Source: Elephas maximus indicus (taxonomy: Eukaryota > Chordata > Mammalia > Proboscidea > Elephantidae). From it: DNA of 64,000 nucleotides. Location: assembly GCF_024166365.1 (NCBI RefSeq), contig NC_064820.1:60179501-60243500 (forward strand), given 5' to 3'. The first letter of the stretch is position 1, and the number at the start of each line of letters is the position of its first letter. Below are positions 22,600-32,921 of the stretch, piece by piece. Position numbers and translations under genes: made by a program. Under the pieces are notes generated by a model. The model did not search any database. It was not told where the DNA came from and saw only the letters and a list, made by a program, of their open reading frames with translations.

Positions 22600-22825
22600 C
22601 ACCGCTCATCCCTTGCTTCCTATTCCCTTTTCTGCTTGCTTTTGGTGGACATCTGTGTTGATGGGGTAACCTTAAGTGTTTGCTGCAGTATTGTGAAAAT
22701 ATTGTGTTCTTTTACCCTGCCAACATGAGTCGCAGAAGGAGGAAGTGCAGATGAGCCAGAAGAGTAAGTTGCATCAATAAATGTGAATTGAGCTGCTCAG
22801 AAACTTGGTGGAGCCCAGTAATTCC
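22051..22825. other. Unclassified DNA
   Basis: No gene recognised. Contains the (CA)n at 22568-22596 and, at about 22478-22535, a segment that recurs at about 27005-27071. Confidence 0.4.
22568..22596. repeat. (CA)n microsatellite
   Basis: About 14 uninterrupted CA units. Confidence 0.97.
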
Positions 22826-22845
22826 TGAAGCTTTCATTATTCTTT

Positions 22846-23789
22846 TTTTTTGGGGGGGTGGTTTGAAGAATTTTTAATATGATATTGACAGCGAATACAT
22901 AACTAGGTGCAAAAGAAACCAATTCACCTTCAGTGAAACAACTCAAAATCACATGGCTTTTGATATTTTCCTCTATTTGCAACATTTTTCCTAGTCTTAA
23001 ATATAAACTCTCATGTTTACTAGAAAAGTTTTTTTTTTTTAATTGTACTTTAGCTGAAGGTTTACAGAACAAACTAGCTTATCATTAAACGGTACACATA
23101 TTGTTTTATGACATTGGGTAACAACCCCATGATATGTCAACACTCTCCCTTCTCGATCTTGGGTTCTCTATTATCAGCTTTCCCATCCCCTCCTGCCTTC
23201 TAGTCCTTGCCCTTGGGCTGGTGTGCCCCTTTAGTCTCATTTTGTTTTATAGGCCTCTCTAATCTTTGGATGAAGGGTGAACCTCAGGCGTCACTTTATT
23301 ATTGAGCTAAAAGGGTGCCCAGTGAGTCATACTCTCAGGGTTTCTCCAGTCTCTGTCATACCAGTAAATCTGGTCTTTTTTTGTGAGTTAGAGTTTTTTC
23401 TAAAATTTTCTCCAGCTCTGTCCAGGGCCCTCTGTTGTGATCCCTGTCAGAGCAGTCAGTGGTGGTAGCTGGGCACCATCTAGTTGTACTGGACTCAGTC
23501 TGGTGGAGGCCATGGTAGCTGTGGTCCATTAGTCCTTTGGATTAATCTTTCTCTTGTGTCTTTAGTTTTCTTCACTCTCTCTTGCTCATGAAGGGGTGAG
23601 ACCAGTGGAGTATCTTAGATGGCTGCTCACAAGCTTTTAAGACCCAAGATGCTACTCACCAAAGTAGAATATAGAACATTTTCTTTATAAACTATGTTAT
23701 GGCAATTGAGCTAGATGTTCTCCGAGACCATGATTCCCACAGCCCTCGGCCCAGTAATTCAGTCTCTCTGGGAGTTTGGATGTGTCTAA
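22846..23789 (-). mobile_element. L1 3' end insertion with a downstream tail segment, 20-bp target duplication
   Basis: A perfect 20-bp direct repeat, tgaagctttcattattcttt, lies at 22826-22845 and 23790-23809. Between them, on the minus strand, come L1 3' UTR (23789 to about 23041), a poly-A (T12 at 23029-23040), then 177 bases of other sequence (23028 to 22852), then a second poly-A (T run to 22851). An ATTAAA signal, read at 22873-22878, lies about 21 bases before the second poly-A. This is the structure of an L1 3' transduction. Confidence 0.88.
22852..23028 (-). other. Probable 3'-transduced sequence
   Basis: 177 bases between two poly-A tracts inside one target-duplication pair. It resembles no repeat I know and should derive from DNA just downstream of a source L1. 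The L1's own end here reads gtacaattaaaa where the copy at 50755-51616 has gtacaataaaaat, so the source may have had a weaker signal and read through (inference). Confidence 0.75.
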
Positions 23790-23806
23790 TGAAGCTTTCA
23801 TTATTC

Positions 23807-23809
<3 letters not shown>

Positions 23810-23849
<40 letters not shown>
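23810..23849. repeat. (CA)n microsatellite
   Basis: About 20 uninterrupted CA units, directly behind the right copy of the L1 target duplication. Confidence 0.97.
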
Positions 23850-23852
<3 letters not shown>

Positions 23853-23854
23853 GA

Positions 23855-23951
23855 CCCCCAACTATGTGTCAGACATCTTCCTAATCATTGAGGTTACACT
23901 ATTGAATGAGAAAGACATGCTCCCTGCTTTCAGTGAGCTTACTTTCTAGTG
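23855..23951 (-). mobile_element. Ancient L2/MIR-class repeat, left part
   Basis: aactatgtgtcagacatctt, gaatgagaaagacatgctcc and tcagtgagcttactttctag follow a common ancient mammalian repeat pattern (strand by convention). It is cut by the RTE at 23952 and continues at 26345. Confidence 0.6.
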
Positions 23952-24073
23952 GCATAAATATGGATCTCTTCCAGTCAATTGGCCAGGAAGCTGTCTTCCA
24001 TATTTCTTGGCATAGATGAGTGAGCACCTCCAGCGCTGCATCTCTTTGTTGAAACATCTCAATTGATATTCCA

Positions 24074-24739
24074 TCAATTGTTTTTCGCCAGTGCCTTCAG
24101 AGCAGCTTGGACTTCTTCCTTCAGTACCATCGGTTCCTGATCATATGCCACCTCTTGAAATGGTTGAATATCGACTAATTCTTTTTGGTATAATGAGACT
24201 CTGTGTATTCCTTCCATCTTCTTTTGATGCTTCCTGCATTGTTTAATATTTTCCCCATGGAATCCTTCACTTTTGTAACTTGAGGCTTGAATTTTTTCTT
24301 CAGTTCTTTCAGCTTGAGAAACGCCGAGCGTGTTCTTCCCTTTTGGTTTTCCATCTCCAGCTCTTTGCACATGTCATTATAATACTTTACTTTGTCTTCT
24401 TGAGAGGCCCTTTGAAATCTTCAGTTCTTTTACATCATCAATTCTTCCTTTTGCTTTAGCTGCTTGACGCTCAAGAGCAAGTTTCAGAGTTGCCTCTGAC
24501 ATCCATCTTGGCCTTTTCTTTGTTTCCTGTCTTGTCAGTGACCTCTTGCTTTCTTCATGGATGATGTCCTTGATGTCATTCCACAACTCGTTTGGTCTTC
24601 GGTCATTAGTCTTCAATGCATCAAATCTATCCTTGAGATGGTCTCTAAATTCAGGTGGGATATACTCAAGGTCATATTTTGGCTCTCGTGGACTTGCTCT
24701 GATTTTCTTCAGTTTCGGCTTGAACTTCCATATGAGCAA
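24074..24739 (-). pseudogene. RTE endonuclease-RT linker fragment (copy C, inverted part)
   Basis: Minus-strand pieces with KKIRASPREPKYDLEYIPPE and DIIHEESKRSLTRQETKKRP (24377-24739), then AFLKLKELKKKFKPQVTKVK (24175-24372) and VDIQPFQEVAYDQEPMVLKE (24074-24370). Broken by frameshifts. Same linker region as in copy E at 37863-38495. Confidence 0.88.
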
Positions 24740-25333
24740 TTGATGGTCTGTTCCACAGTCAGCCCCTGGCCTTGTTCTGACTGATGAAATTGAGCTTTTC
24801 CATCATCTCTTTCCACAGATGTACTGAATTTGATTTCTGTGTGTTCCATCTGGTGAGGTCCATGTGTATAGTTGCTGTTTATGTTGTTGAAAGAAGGTAT
24901 TTGCAATGAAGAACTCATTGGTCTTGCAAAATTCTATCATCTGATCTCCGGCATTGTTTCTCATATTTTCCAACTACTGCCTATTCCCAGGAAAGGTGAT
25001 CCAACCGAATGTGGAAATTATAGAACAATATCATTAATATCACATGCAAGCAAAATTTTGCTGAAGCTTTCAAAAATGGCTGCAGCAGTATATCCACAGG
25101 GAACTGCCAGAAATTCAGGCTGGTTTCAGAAGAGGACGTGGAACCAGGGATATCATTGCTGAGGTCAGATGGATCCTGGCTGAAAGCAGAGAATACCAGA
25201 AGGATGTTTACCTGTGTTTTATTGACTATGCAAAGGCATTCGACTGTGTGGATCATAACAAACTATAGATAACACTGCGAAGAATGGGAATTCCAGAACA
25301 CTTTAAAAAAAAATTTTTTTTTTTTTTTTAACT

Positions 25334-26185
25334 GTGCTCATAAGGAACCATTATGTAGATCAAGAGGCAGTTGTTCGGACAGAACAAGGGGACACTGATT
25401 GGTTTAAAGTCAGGACAGGTGTGTGTCAGGGTTGTATTCTTTCACCATACCTATTTAATCTGTATGCTGAACAAATAATACGAGAAGCTGGACTGTATGA
25501 AGAAGAATGGGGCATCAGGATTGGAGGAAGAGTCATTAACAACCTGAGTTATGCAGATGACACAACCTTGCTTGCTGAAAGTGAAGAGGACTTGAAGCAC
25601 TTACTAATGAAGATCAAAGACCACAGCCTTCAGTATGGATTGCGCCTCAACATAAAGAAAACAAAAATCCTCACAACTGGACCAATGAGCAACATCATGA
25701 TAAACGGAGAAAAGACTGAAGTCGTCAAGGATTTCATTGTACTTGGATCCGCAATCAACAGCCATGGAAGCAGCAGTCAAGAAATCAAAAGACGCATTGC
25801 ATTGGGTAAATCTGCTGCAAAGGACCTCTTCAAAGTGTTGAAGAGCAAAGATGTCACCCTGAAGACTAAGGTGCGCCTGACACAAGCCATGGTATTTTCA
25901 AGCACATCATATGCATGTGAACACTGGACAATGAATAAGGAAGACCGAAGAAGAGTTGACGCCTTTGAATTGTGGTGTTCGCAAAGAATATTGAATATAC
26001 CATGGACTGCCAAAAGAATGAACAAATCTGTCTTGGAGGAAGTGTGGCCAGAACGCTCCTTAGAGGCAAGGATGGCGAGACTGCATCTTACATACTTTGG
26101 ACATGTTGTCAGGAGGGATCAGTCCCTGGAGAAGGACATCATGCTGAGCAGAGTACAGGGCAATGGAAAAGAGGTAGGCCTTTAA
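25334..26185 (+). pseudogene. RTE reverse transcriptase C-terminal part (copy C)
   Basis: The longest open frame in the window, 283 codons. It carries CQGCILSPYLFNLYAEQII, the catalytic box LSYADDTTLLAESEED, LNIKKTKILTTGPMSNIMI and, near the C-terminus, FELWCSQRILNIPWTAKRMN and LTYFGHVVRRDQSLEKD, which are typical of RTE/BovB proteins. The frame opens only after the A/T insertion at 25304-25329; the earlier RT block (24980-25260, with FIDYAKAFDCVD near 25220) holds an in-frame tag where relatives have tgg. Not a complete protein. Confidence 0.9.
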
Positions 26186-26344
26186 CAAGGCAGATTGACT
26201 CAGTGGCTGCAACAGTAAGCTCAAGCATAACAACGATTGTAAGGGTGACACAGGACCAGGCAGTGTTTCGTTCTGTTGCACATGGGGTCGCTATGAGTTG
26301 GAATCAACTCGACGGCACCTAACAACAACAACAACTTTCTAGTG

Positions 26345-26800
26345 AGTGAAGAAAGACAATAGCCAAGTTAACAAATAATTAAGATAAATTCAAATAATGA
26401 TATATGCTATGAAAAGAATAAAAAAAGTCACTAGAGAGTAACCCAGAGATGAATATGGGGGTTGGTGTTGACAACTTTAGAGACAATAGTTAGACAACGT
26501 GTCTTTGAGAAGTTGACATTTGAGCTAGAAGCTGAATAACCAGAGGTATCAGGCATGGAAAAACCTGGAGAAAGAAGTTTCCAGGGAGAGGGAACCGCAA
26601 CACAAAATTCCTGAGGTAAAAATGAACTTGAAGGATATGAGGAACTGAAAGATTATTGGGATGAATTACATGAGGATGATCTGCAGGAAAATGGAGTTGG
26701 AAAGGTAGACAAAAGCCAGATCATATGCAGATTTTTATTCGGAATTTGAGATTTATTTTATGGAGAATAGGAAACTTGTGGAAGGTTTTGAGCTTCTTTT
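26345..26800 (-). mobile_element. Ancient L2/MIR-class repeat, right part
   Basis: gagaagttgacatttgagct, agctgaataaccagaggtat and gaaagaagtttccagggaga continue the pattern interrupted at 23951, supporting insertion of the RTE into an older repeat. Divergence is high. Confidence 0.55.
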
Positions 26801-26869
26801 ACGTGTGAGTCAATACCTTTTATCAACTTTAAACAATTCCCCACCATTTTCTTTACAAATGCCTCATTC

Positions 26870-27190
26870 TCTCTCCTTCTGGGACTCCAATTACATGTAT
26901 ATTAGATCATTTGATATTGTCTCATATATCTAAAACATTCTATTCAATGTTTTTTGTTCTTTCATTCTTTTTTCCCTTCGTCCTTCAGTTTGGATAATTT
27001 CTGACTAGAAAAAGTGATAGATAAGGAAGGACTAAAAAAGTCAGTCATGAAAATCAGCTCCAGACCTCAAGTTCTTCAGCACTGTCTTCAAGTTCACCGA
27101 TCCTTTCTTCTTCTGTGTTTAGTCTACTGTTAACTTCATTGAATAACTTTTTTTGTTTCTGATGTTATAGTTTTTAGTTCTATAATTTGT
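26870..27190. mobile_element. L1-class fragment (old)
   Basis: tccaattacatgtatattag, atcatttgatattgtctcat and cttcaagttcaccgatcctt resemble old mammalian L1 sequence. An approximately 80-base segment (about 27003-27080) has no counterpart in L1 and resembles 22478-22535. Strand not assigned. Confidence 0.5.
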
Positions 27191-27571
27191 ATGATTCTTT
27201 TATAAAGTCTTCATTTCTATGCTGAAGTTCCCCTTCTGGCATAATGCAATTTCCTAATAAATGTTTGTTCAATGAATGGGTTGACTTTTACTGCTCTGTC
27301 AAGGTGTTTTTGAAATATAGGAAAAATATTAAAATTTGGAAATTTCAGTTTATCACAAATTAGCTGCATTTCATTAAGACTCAATAACTCACTGTACAAC
27401 CATGTGACAACCACCCACATTTGCATGTTTTACAATTTAACCTTACTTTGGGTATAGTAAATGTTACAAAGCATTTTTATACCCAGTCAGTTCCCTGTGG
27501 AAGCTTACAGAGAAATAGATCCACAGGCATATCAGTATTAAAGTCATTTACTGAATGGTGCAGAACAACGT
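27191..27571. other. Unclassified AT-rich DNA
   Basis: No gene or repeat recognised with confidence; may be the continuation of the old L1 fragment. Confidence 0.35.
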
Positions 27572-27719
27572 TGTTGCTGTTTGCCACGAGTTTCCAAGGT
27601 TGTAATCTTTACAGAAGCAGATTGACACATATTTCTCCCACTGGGTGGCTGGTATGTTTGAACCACCAACCTTTTGATTGGCAGCCGAGAGCCTAACCAC
27701 CAGGCCATCAGGGCTCCTT
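27572..27719 (-). mobile_element. AfroSINE-type SINE, extended form with tail deletion
   Basis: gttgttgctgtttgccacga joins directly to gtttccaaggttgtaatctt, so most of the tail is deleted. Middle and head (aaccttttgattggcagccg, catcagggctcctt) are present. Confidence 0.88.
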
Positions 27720-28512
27720 AGTGCAGAACAATAGCAACCATGACAAATGCCTCCCTTTGGTAAGTGTCTTGAATAAAACCAGAACATATTTGGGTTCAGT
27801 TTTATCCCTGGAAGGAAAAGACAAATCATTCCACTGGTAATAAACGGAATATGCCCCTTGGAGCCAATCATACGTGACTTAAATTCCTCTTCTCTAGAGA
27901 ATCACTCTGACAAGCCTCTCCATGGATGAGAGGGAGATACGGTTTTTCCCTGGAGAAAAAAGCTCCAGAAGTCTGTCCTGCAAAGAACTGACACTAGGGT
28001 CATAAGAAATCAAGAAGTTAATAGTTAAAATTCAAAAGAAAAGCAAAAGTGGAAAAGGGAAGTCTCCAATGGTCCATTAAATGTTTCTGGGACAGACAAA
28101 ATAATAAGGAAAGGCTGTGGAGTTGTGTAACATGAAAAAACATTAATGCACACTTCCCAGAAAGCACTAGACTCTCACAAAAATGTAAACAGATTGATGC
28201 CTCTGGCAAGGGCATACTGTATGTCTAGTTTCAAACATCATTATACTTTTTTATTATGTATTTCTTATTATTGTGATCAAATGCAATGCTACTTGCTGCC
28301 TGTGAGTGTATCCCAATTTTAGGCAAAAGTCTAGATTTTCTTAGGGTGAGAGATGCATACTGACATATATTATAACCACTCTCATGAGTACAGACACACA
28401 CACATATGCACACATGTATGCATGCCCCCCCAACACAGAGGTACTGTTTTTTCTCAGCAGAAAAAAAAAAAAAAAAAAAGACTGTTCCGTATTCATCTGC
28501 AGTTAGTTCCTA
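27720..28512. other. Unclassified DNA with simple repeats
   Basis: No gene recognised. A CA/TG-rich stretch is at about 28393-28425 and an A19 tract at 28461-28479. Confidence 0.45.
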
Positions 28513-28522
28513 CTCACTTTAA

Positions 28523-28610
28523 AACCCAAAAAGCCAAACCCGTTGCCGTCGAATCGATTCTGACTCATAGAGACCCTATAGGACAGAGTAGAACTGCCCC
28601 ATAGAGTTTG
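28523..28610 (-). mobile_element. SINE, 5' truncated, 10-bp target duplication
   Basis: Only the tail half (gttgccgtcgaatcgattct to actgccccatagagtttg) is present. The flanks ctcactttaa at 28513-28522 and 28611-28620 are identical, so this is a truncated insertion and not a later deletion. Confidence 0.93.
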
Positions 28611-28620
28611 CTCACTTTAA

Positions 28621-29366
28621 GGAGAGAGGGAAATCTGAATTTGTCCTGTGGCGAGGGCTGCCCAGTGATTAATTAGATCCGTGCATGGCCTAGGATATGC
28701 TGACCTTTTCTGTCCCCACTAAGCCTAAGGCCTCTGTTTCTGAACGCCTCTCTCTCTGCAAACTGTAACAGGAGCTTTCATTTCAAAGTGCCTTACAAAC
28801 TTTATTTCTTTTTGCGCTTGAGGATAGGCCTTTATTAGACTCTCCACTTTGCCGACTGGAGTGAAATGCCCTGTGGGAATTAGTGCCCAAACTGGAATTA
28901 CAACTTTGGTACCTTTGGACTAAGTCCCACACAAGGCTGCCAAAGACAAGTCTATTCCTCATTGTTCTGTTACTACCCGCCCCCTTCCCCTTTCTGTGTC
29001 TGCAGTTAACCCACCCCAGCGTTCACTTTATCAATCTGTACATTTTGGTTTTGCCTTCTATAAGCTTTTATGTAGGTTATTTTTGATGTTGCTAAGTGTA
29101 TTTATTCTATTTATGAAGTTGACAAAGTTCCACTTTTGATCAAAGTTGAGGAACTACTCTGTGCCAGGATTTATACACTGAGGACTTGCAAAGTTAGACA
29201 GCTGGGTAATGCTAAGTGTTAGGAGGTCGTGAGAATTAAAAAAATCTTTGTGCACTGCTGATGAGAAAACAGACAGGGTTAGCCATTTTGGAAAACAATG
29301 TGACACAATTTGTCAAATAACATATATATGTAATCTTTGACCAGAAATTTTGCTCCTATGTATAGT
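28621..29366. other. Unclassified DNA
   Basis: No gene or repeat recognised. The part at about 29260-29345 (gaaaacaatgtgacacaatt) may be an old L1 trace. Confidence 0.4.
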
Positions 29367-30434
29367 TAGTGTTAGTTATGTGTCATTGAATCAATTTCAA
29401 CTCATAGTGACCCTATATACAACAGAACAAAACACTGCCCAGTCCTGCTTCATCCTCACAGTCATTGCTATGTTTGAGCCCATTGTTGCAGCCACTGTGC
29501 CAATCCATCTCATCAAGGTCTTCCTCTTTTTCACTGACCCTCTACTTTACCAAACATGATGCCTTCTCCAGAGACTGATCCCTCCTGGTAACATGTTCAA
29601 AGTATGTGAGACGAAATCTTGCCATCCTCGCTTCTAAGGAACATTCTGGGTGTTCTTCTTCCAAGACAGATTTGTTTGTCCTTCTGGCAGTCCATGGTAT
29701 ATTCAATATTCTTCACCAACACCATAATTCAAAGGCATCATTTCTTCTTCAGTCTTCCTAATTCGTTGTCCAGCTTTCACATGCATATGAAGCGATTGAG
29801 AATACCATGACTTGGGTCAGGCACACCTGACATCTTTGCTTTTCAACACTTTTAAGCAGCTCTTTTGCAGTAGATTTACCCAGTGCAAAGTGTTGTTTGA
29901 TTTCTTCCATGAACATTGATTGTGGATCCAAGTCAAATGAAATCCTTAACAACTTCAATATTTTCTCTGTTTATCATGATGTTGCTTATCGATCCAGTTG
30001 TGAGGATTTTTGTTTTCTTTATGTTGAGGTGTAATCCATGCTGAAGGCTGTGGCCTTTTATCTTCATCAGTAAGTGCTTCAAGTCCTCTTTACTTTCAGC
30101 AAGCAAGTTTGTGTCACTGCATGTCACAGGTTGTTAATGAGTCTTCTTCCAATCCTGACACCACATTCTTCTTCATATAGTCCAGTTTCTCGGACTATTT
30201 GCTCTGCATACAAACTGAAAAAGTATGGTGAAAGGATACAACTGTGGTGCACATCTTTTCTGATTTTAAGCCTCGCAGCATCCCCTTGTTCTGTTGGAAT
30301 GACTGTCTCTTGGTCTATGTACAGGTTCTGCATGTATACGATTAAGTGTTCTGGAATTCCCGTTCTTCACAATGTTATCCATAATTTGTTATGACCCACA
30401 CAATTGAGTGCCTTTTCATAGTCAATAAACTTTT
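29367..30434 (-). mobile_element. RTE-clade LINE (copy D), 5' truncated
   Basis: RT second half and 3' tail on the minus strand, with the translated pieces LLAESKEDLKHLLMKIKGHS (29933-30127) and IRETGLYEEECGVRIG (30124-30333). The YADD region is altered (acatgcagtgacaca near 30113-30124), so the catalytic aspartates are not both kept. It is more diverged than copies B, C and E. Confidence 0.92.
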
Positions 30435-30488
30435 CTTCTGTATATATATCCTTTAGAAATTCTCGTACAGGGGTATGTACAAGGACAG

Positions 30489-30511
30489 TTTTTTTTTTTT
30501 TTTTTTTTTTT
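30489..30511. repeat. Poly-T tract
   Basis: Twenty-three T in a row; not obviously the tail of a neighbouring element. Confidence 0.9.
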
Positions 30512-31085
30512 AATGGTAGTGTTGAGTTGGATGCAATAGTTTTTTTCTTCATTAGAGAACTCTTCCAGGTCATTCTTTTATTAATTCATTAAAAAAATAT
30601 TTACTGAGTGCCCATGATATGCTAGGCTCTTAGCAAAACCACCAGTTAACTTGCAGTGTTCACTATTGGAGCTCCACTCATATTCTCTCAGTCTTTACTA
30701 CTGTAGTGCTTGCTGCCGGACTTTCAACTGTCAGAATTTGAATCTTCTTCATCCAAAGCTTTCTCTGATGGCTGGGGCCCAGATAAAGCTGGGGGGAGTA
30801 CTGAAGAATTAATACTCATCGCCTCCAGCAGCTTGCATCAGTGACTGCTCCAGCTCCTTCTCCCTTCAGATGGAACAACTCTGAGGTGTGTTCCCTACAC
30901 TGGCTCCCAGAATTCCCCCATGAGGATAAGCTTCTGTTGCCCACAGTGGTAACTTGCTTGACAACACTTTATCGGTTGCCTTCACTTCACTGTCTCCCTT
31001 CCCTACTACTCTAACAACACTTCCTAGGATCACCTTGTAATAATGACTTCAAACATGGAGGCACTAACCTCAGAAGAAGAATGGC
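30512..31085. other. Mostly unclassified DNA
   Basis: A short L2/MIR-like start lies at about 30575-30640 (tttactgagtgcccatgata). The rest is unrecognised. Confidence 0.4.
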
Positions 31086-31089
31086 TGGA

Positions 31090-31500
31090 TCAACATGCTT
31101 TCCCAGTAAGCAAAAAGTCAGGATGTAAACAATTTTTTCCTGGCATGAATGTGTCAGGATGTAAACAATTTGTCCTTAGGAAGAATGTGTATAATTGAAC
31201 TGGCTGGTGCTACTCACCTAGGGGGTAAAAGTCACTCCCCCCTTGCCAAATGGCTGACCTTTACATTTCAAAGGACTCCAAAGCAAGCAGCTGAATCTAT
31301 CCCCCTACCTTTCCTTTGTTCTCTATGCATAAAAACCTCTAATTAGGCAGACAGTGGAGTACTTTGTATTTTTACTTAGTGCTGTCCAGCTCGAGTTGTA
31401 TTATTCCTCAGTAAAACTCCTTTCTTTCATGCTTAACGGAGTACAAGATTTTCTTCTTTGGCATGCTTGAATCCTGCTCTCAGGGACTGCCTCTGAGGCA
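31090..31500 (+). mobile_element. ERV-type LTR with duplicated U3 block
   Basis: A TATA-like gcataaaaacc (31327-31337) is followed about 80 bases later by a polyadenylation-like cagtaaaactcc (31409-31420), the spacing of U3-R-U5. A 36-base unit beginning gtcaggatgtaaacaattt is present twice in tandem at 31117-31152 and 31153-31188 in the U3 part. Direct U3 repeats often act as enhancers in retroviral LTRs. Ends are approximate; the family is not identified. Confidence 0.6.
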
Positions 31501-31526
31501 GCACAAAGTAAGCATAGCTGTCTTAG

Positions 31527-32450
31527 GATATTATTATTATTTTATTGTGGTGAAATGTATAACACAAAACATTTGCCATTTCAACATTTTTTACTTGTAT
31601 GATTCAGTGACATGAATTACATTCCCTATATTGTGCGGTCATCACCACTATCTATTTCCAAACTTTTTCATCACCCTTAATGGAAACTCAGCACCTCTTA
31701 AGCAATAGCTTCCCCTTTCCTTCTCCCACTCACTCTGGTAACCACTAATAAACTTTGCTTATTTTGAATATTTGCACAAAAGTGGATCATAAAATATTTG
31801 TCCTTTCCTGTTTGACTTATTTCACTCATCATAATGTTTTCAAGGTTCATTCATGTCATAACATGTATCAGAACTTCATTCCTCTTTATGGCTGAATAAT
31901 ATTCCATTGTTTGTATATACCATATTCTGTTTATCATTCAGCTACTCAGGTTGTTTCCATCTATTGGCTATTGCGAATAATACTGCAATGAACATTGGTG
32001 TACAAGTATCTGTTTGAATTCCCGCTTTCAAGTCTCCTAGGTATATACCCAGAAGTAGAATTGTTGGTTCATATGGTGAGTCTATGTGTAACTTTTTGAG
32101 TTACTGCTTAACTGTTTTCCACAACAGCTGTACCATTTTACAATCCCACCAGCAATGGATGAGGTGGGATTTTTCCACATCCTTGTCAACACTTGTTAGT
32201 TTCCATTTTTCTGATAATAGCTCTCCTAGTGAGGGTAATATGGTATCTCATTGTGGTTTTGATTTGCATTTCCCTTGTGACTAATGATGTTGAGCATCTT
32301 TTCATGTGCTCATTGGACACTTGTATATCTTCTATGGTGAAATGTCTATTCATGTCCTTTGCCCATTTTTTAATTGGGTTGTTTGTGTTTTTGTTGTTGA
32401 GACTGGGAATTCTTTATATATTCTGAGGGTGTTATTTTTTATTTATCTGA
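31527..32450 (-). mobile_element. Old L1 3' end
   Basis: ttattgtggtgaaatgtata, ccatattctgtttatcattc, gtatatacccagaagtagaa and gtcctttgcccattttttaa are the reversed ORF2 end and 3' UTR of an older mammalian L1 family. The frame is broken throughout. Confidence 0.92.
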
Positions 32451-32756
32451 TATTACCACCATCCAGACTCAGAAAGACTGTAAAAAGAGGGAGTTCATGC
32501 TCTCAAGAAGCTTCCAATCTAGGAAGACTTTTTCCCAGAAGGAGAGAAAAGTTGAGTACTTTCAACACTTACCGCAAAGTCATTACCATATTAGTTGGCC
32601 AATATGAAATTGATGGTATTTGATCATTTTGACTTATGAAAATGATAATTCCATATGGTTCAACCTAGTACATGGCAGTTTTCATTTTTTTAAGCTTTCA
32701 TTTAATGAGGTAGCAAATACTTACCAACTGACAGCATGACCTACATATTTGGAGGT

Positions 32757-32910
32757 ACGCAAAAAAACTCACTGCCGTCGAGTCCGACTCATAGCGACCG
32801 TATAGGATAGGATAGCACTGCCCCATAGAGTTTCCAAGGAGTGCCTGGCAGATTTGAACTGCCAACCTTTTGGTTAGCAGCTGTAGGACTTAACCACTAT
32901 GCCACCAGGG
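32757..32910 (-). mobile_element. AfroSINE-type SINE with 11-bp target duplication
   Basis: Tail ctcactgccgtcgagtccga, head aaccttttggttagcagctg and atgccaccaggg. Flanks tatttggaggt at 32746-32756 and 32911-32921 are identical. Confidence 0.95.
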
Positions 32911-32921
32911 TATTTGGAGGT

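Larger units (their letters stand above)
23952..26333 (+). mobile_element. RTE-clade LINE with 5' inversion (copy C)
   Basis: The target duplication actttctagtg is at 23941-23951 and 26334-26344. Segment 23952-24979 is RTE on the minus strand, from late endonuclease to just before the RT. Segment 24980-26333 is RTE on the plus strand, from RT to the 3' (aac)n tail. The element point beside the left target copy (read in reverse, gagatccatatttatgc) is the point immediately upstream of where the direct part begins (cctattcccaggaaagg). This is the geometry of twin priming. An A9/T16 insertion sits at about 25304-25329. Confidence 0.95.

Noticed and set aside
23810..23849. (CA)n considered as a regulatory Z-DNA element
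   Set aside because: Only a microsatellite can be supported from the sequence.
31117..31188. Two spaced repeats considered as a CRISPR-like array
   Set aside because: They are adjacent, imperfect, in a mammalian LTR, and have no spacers.
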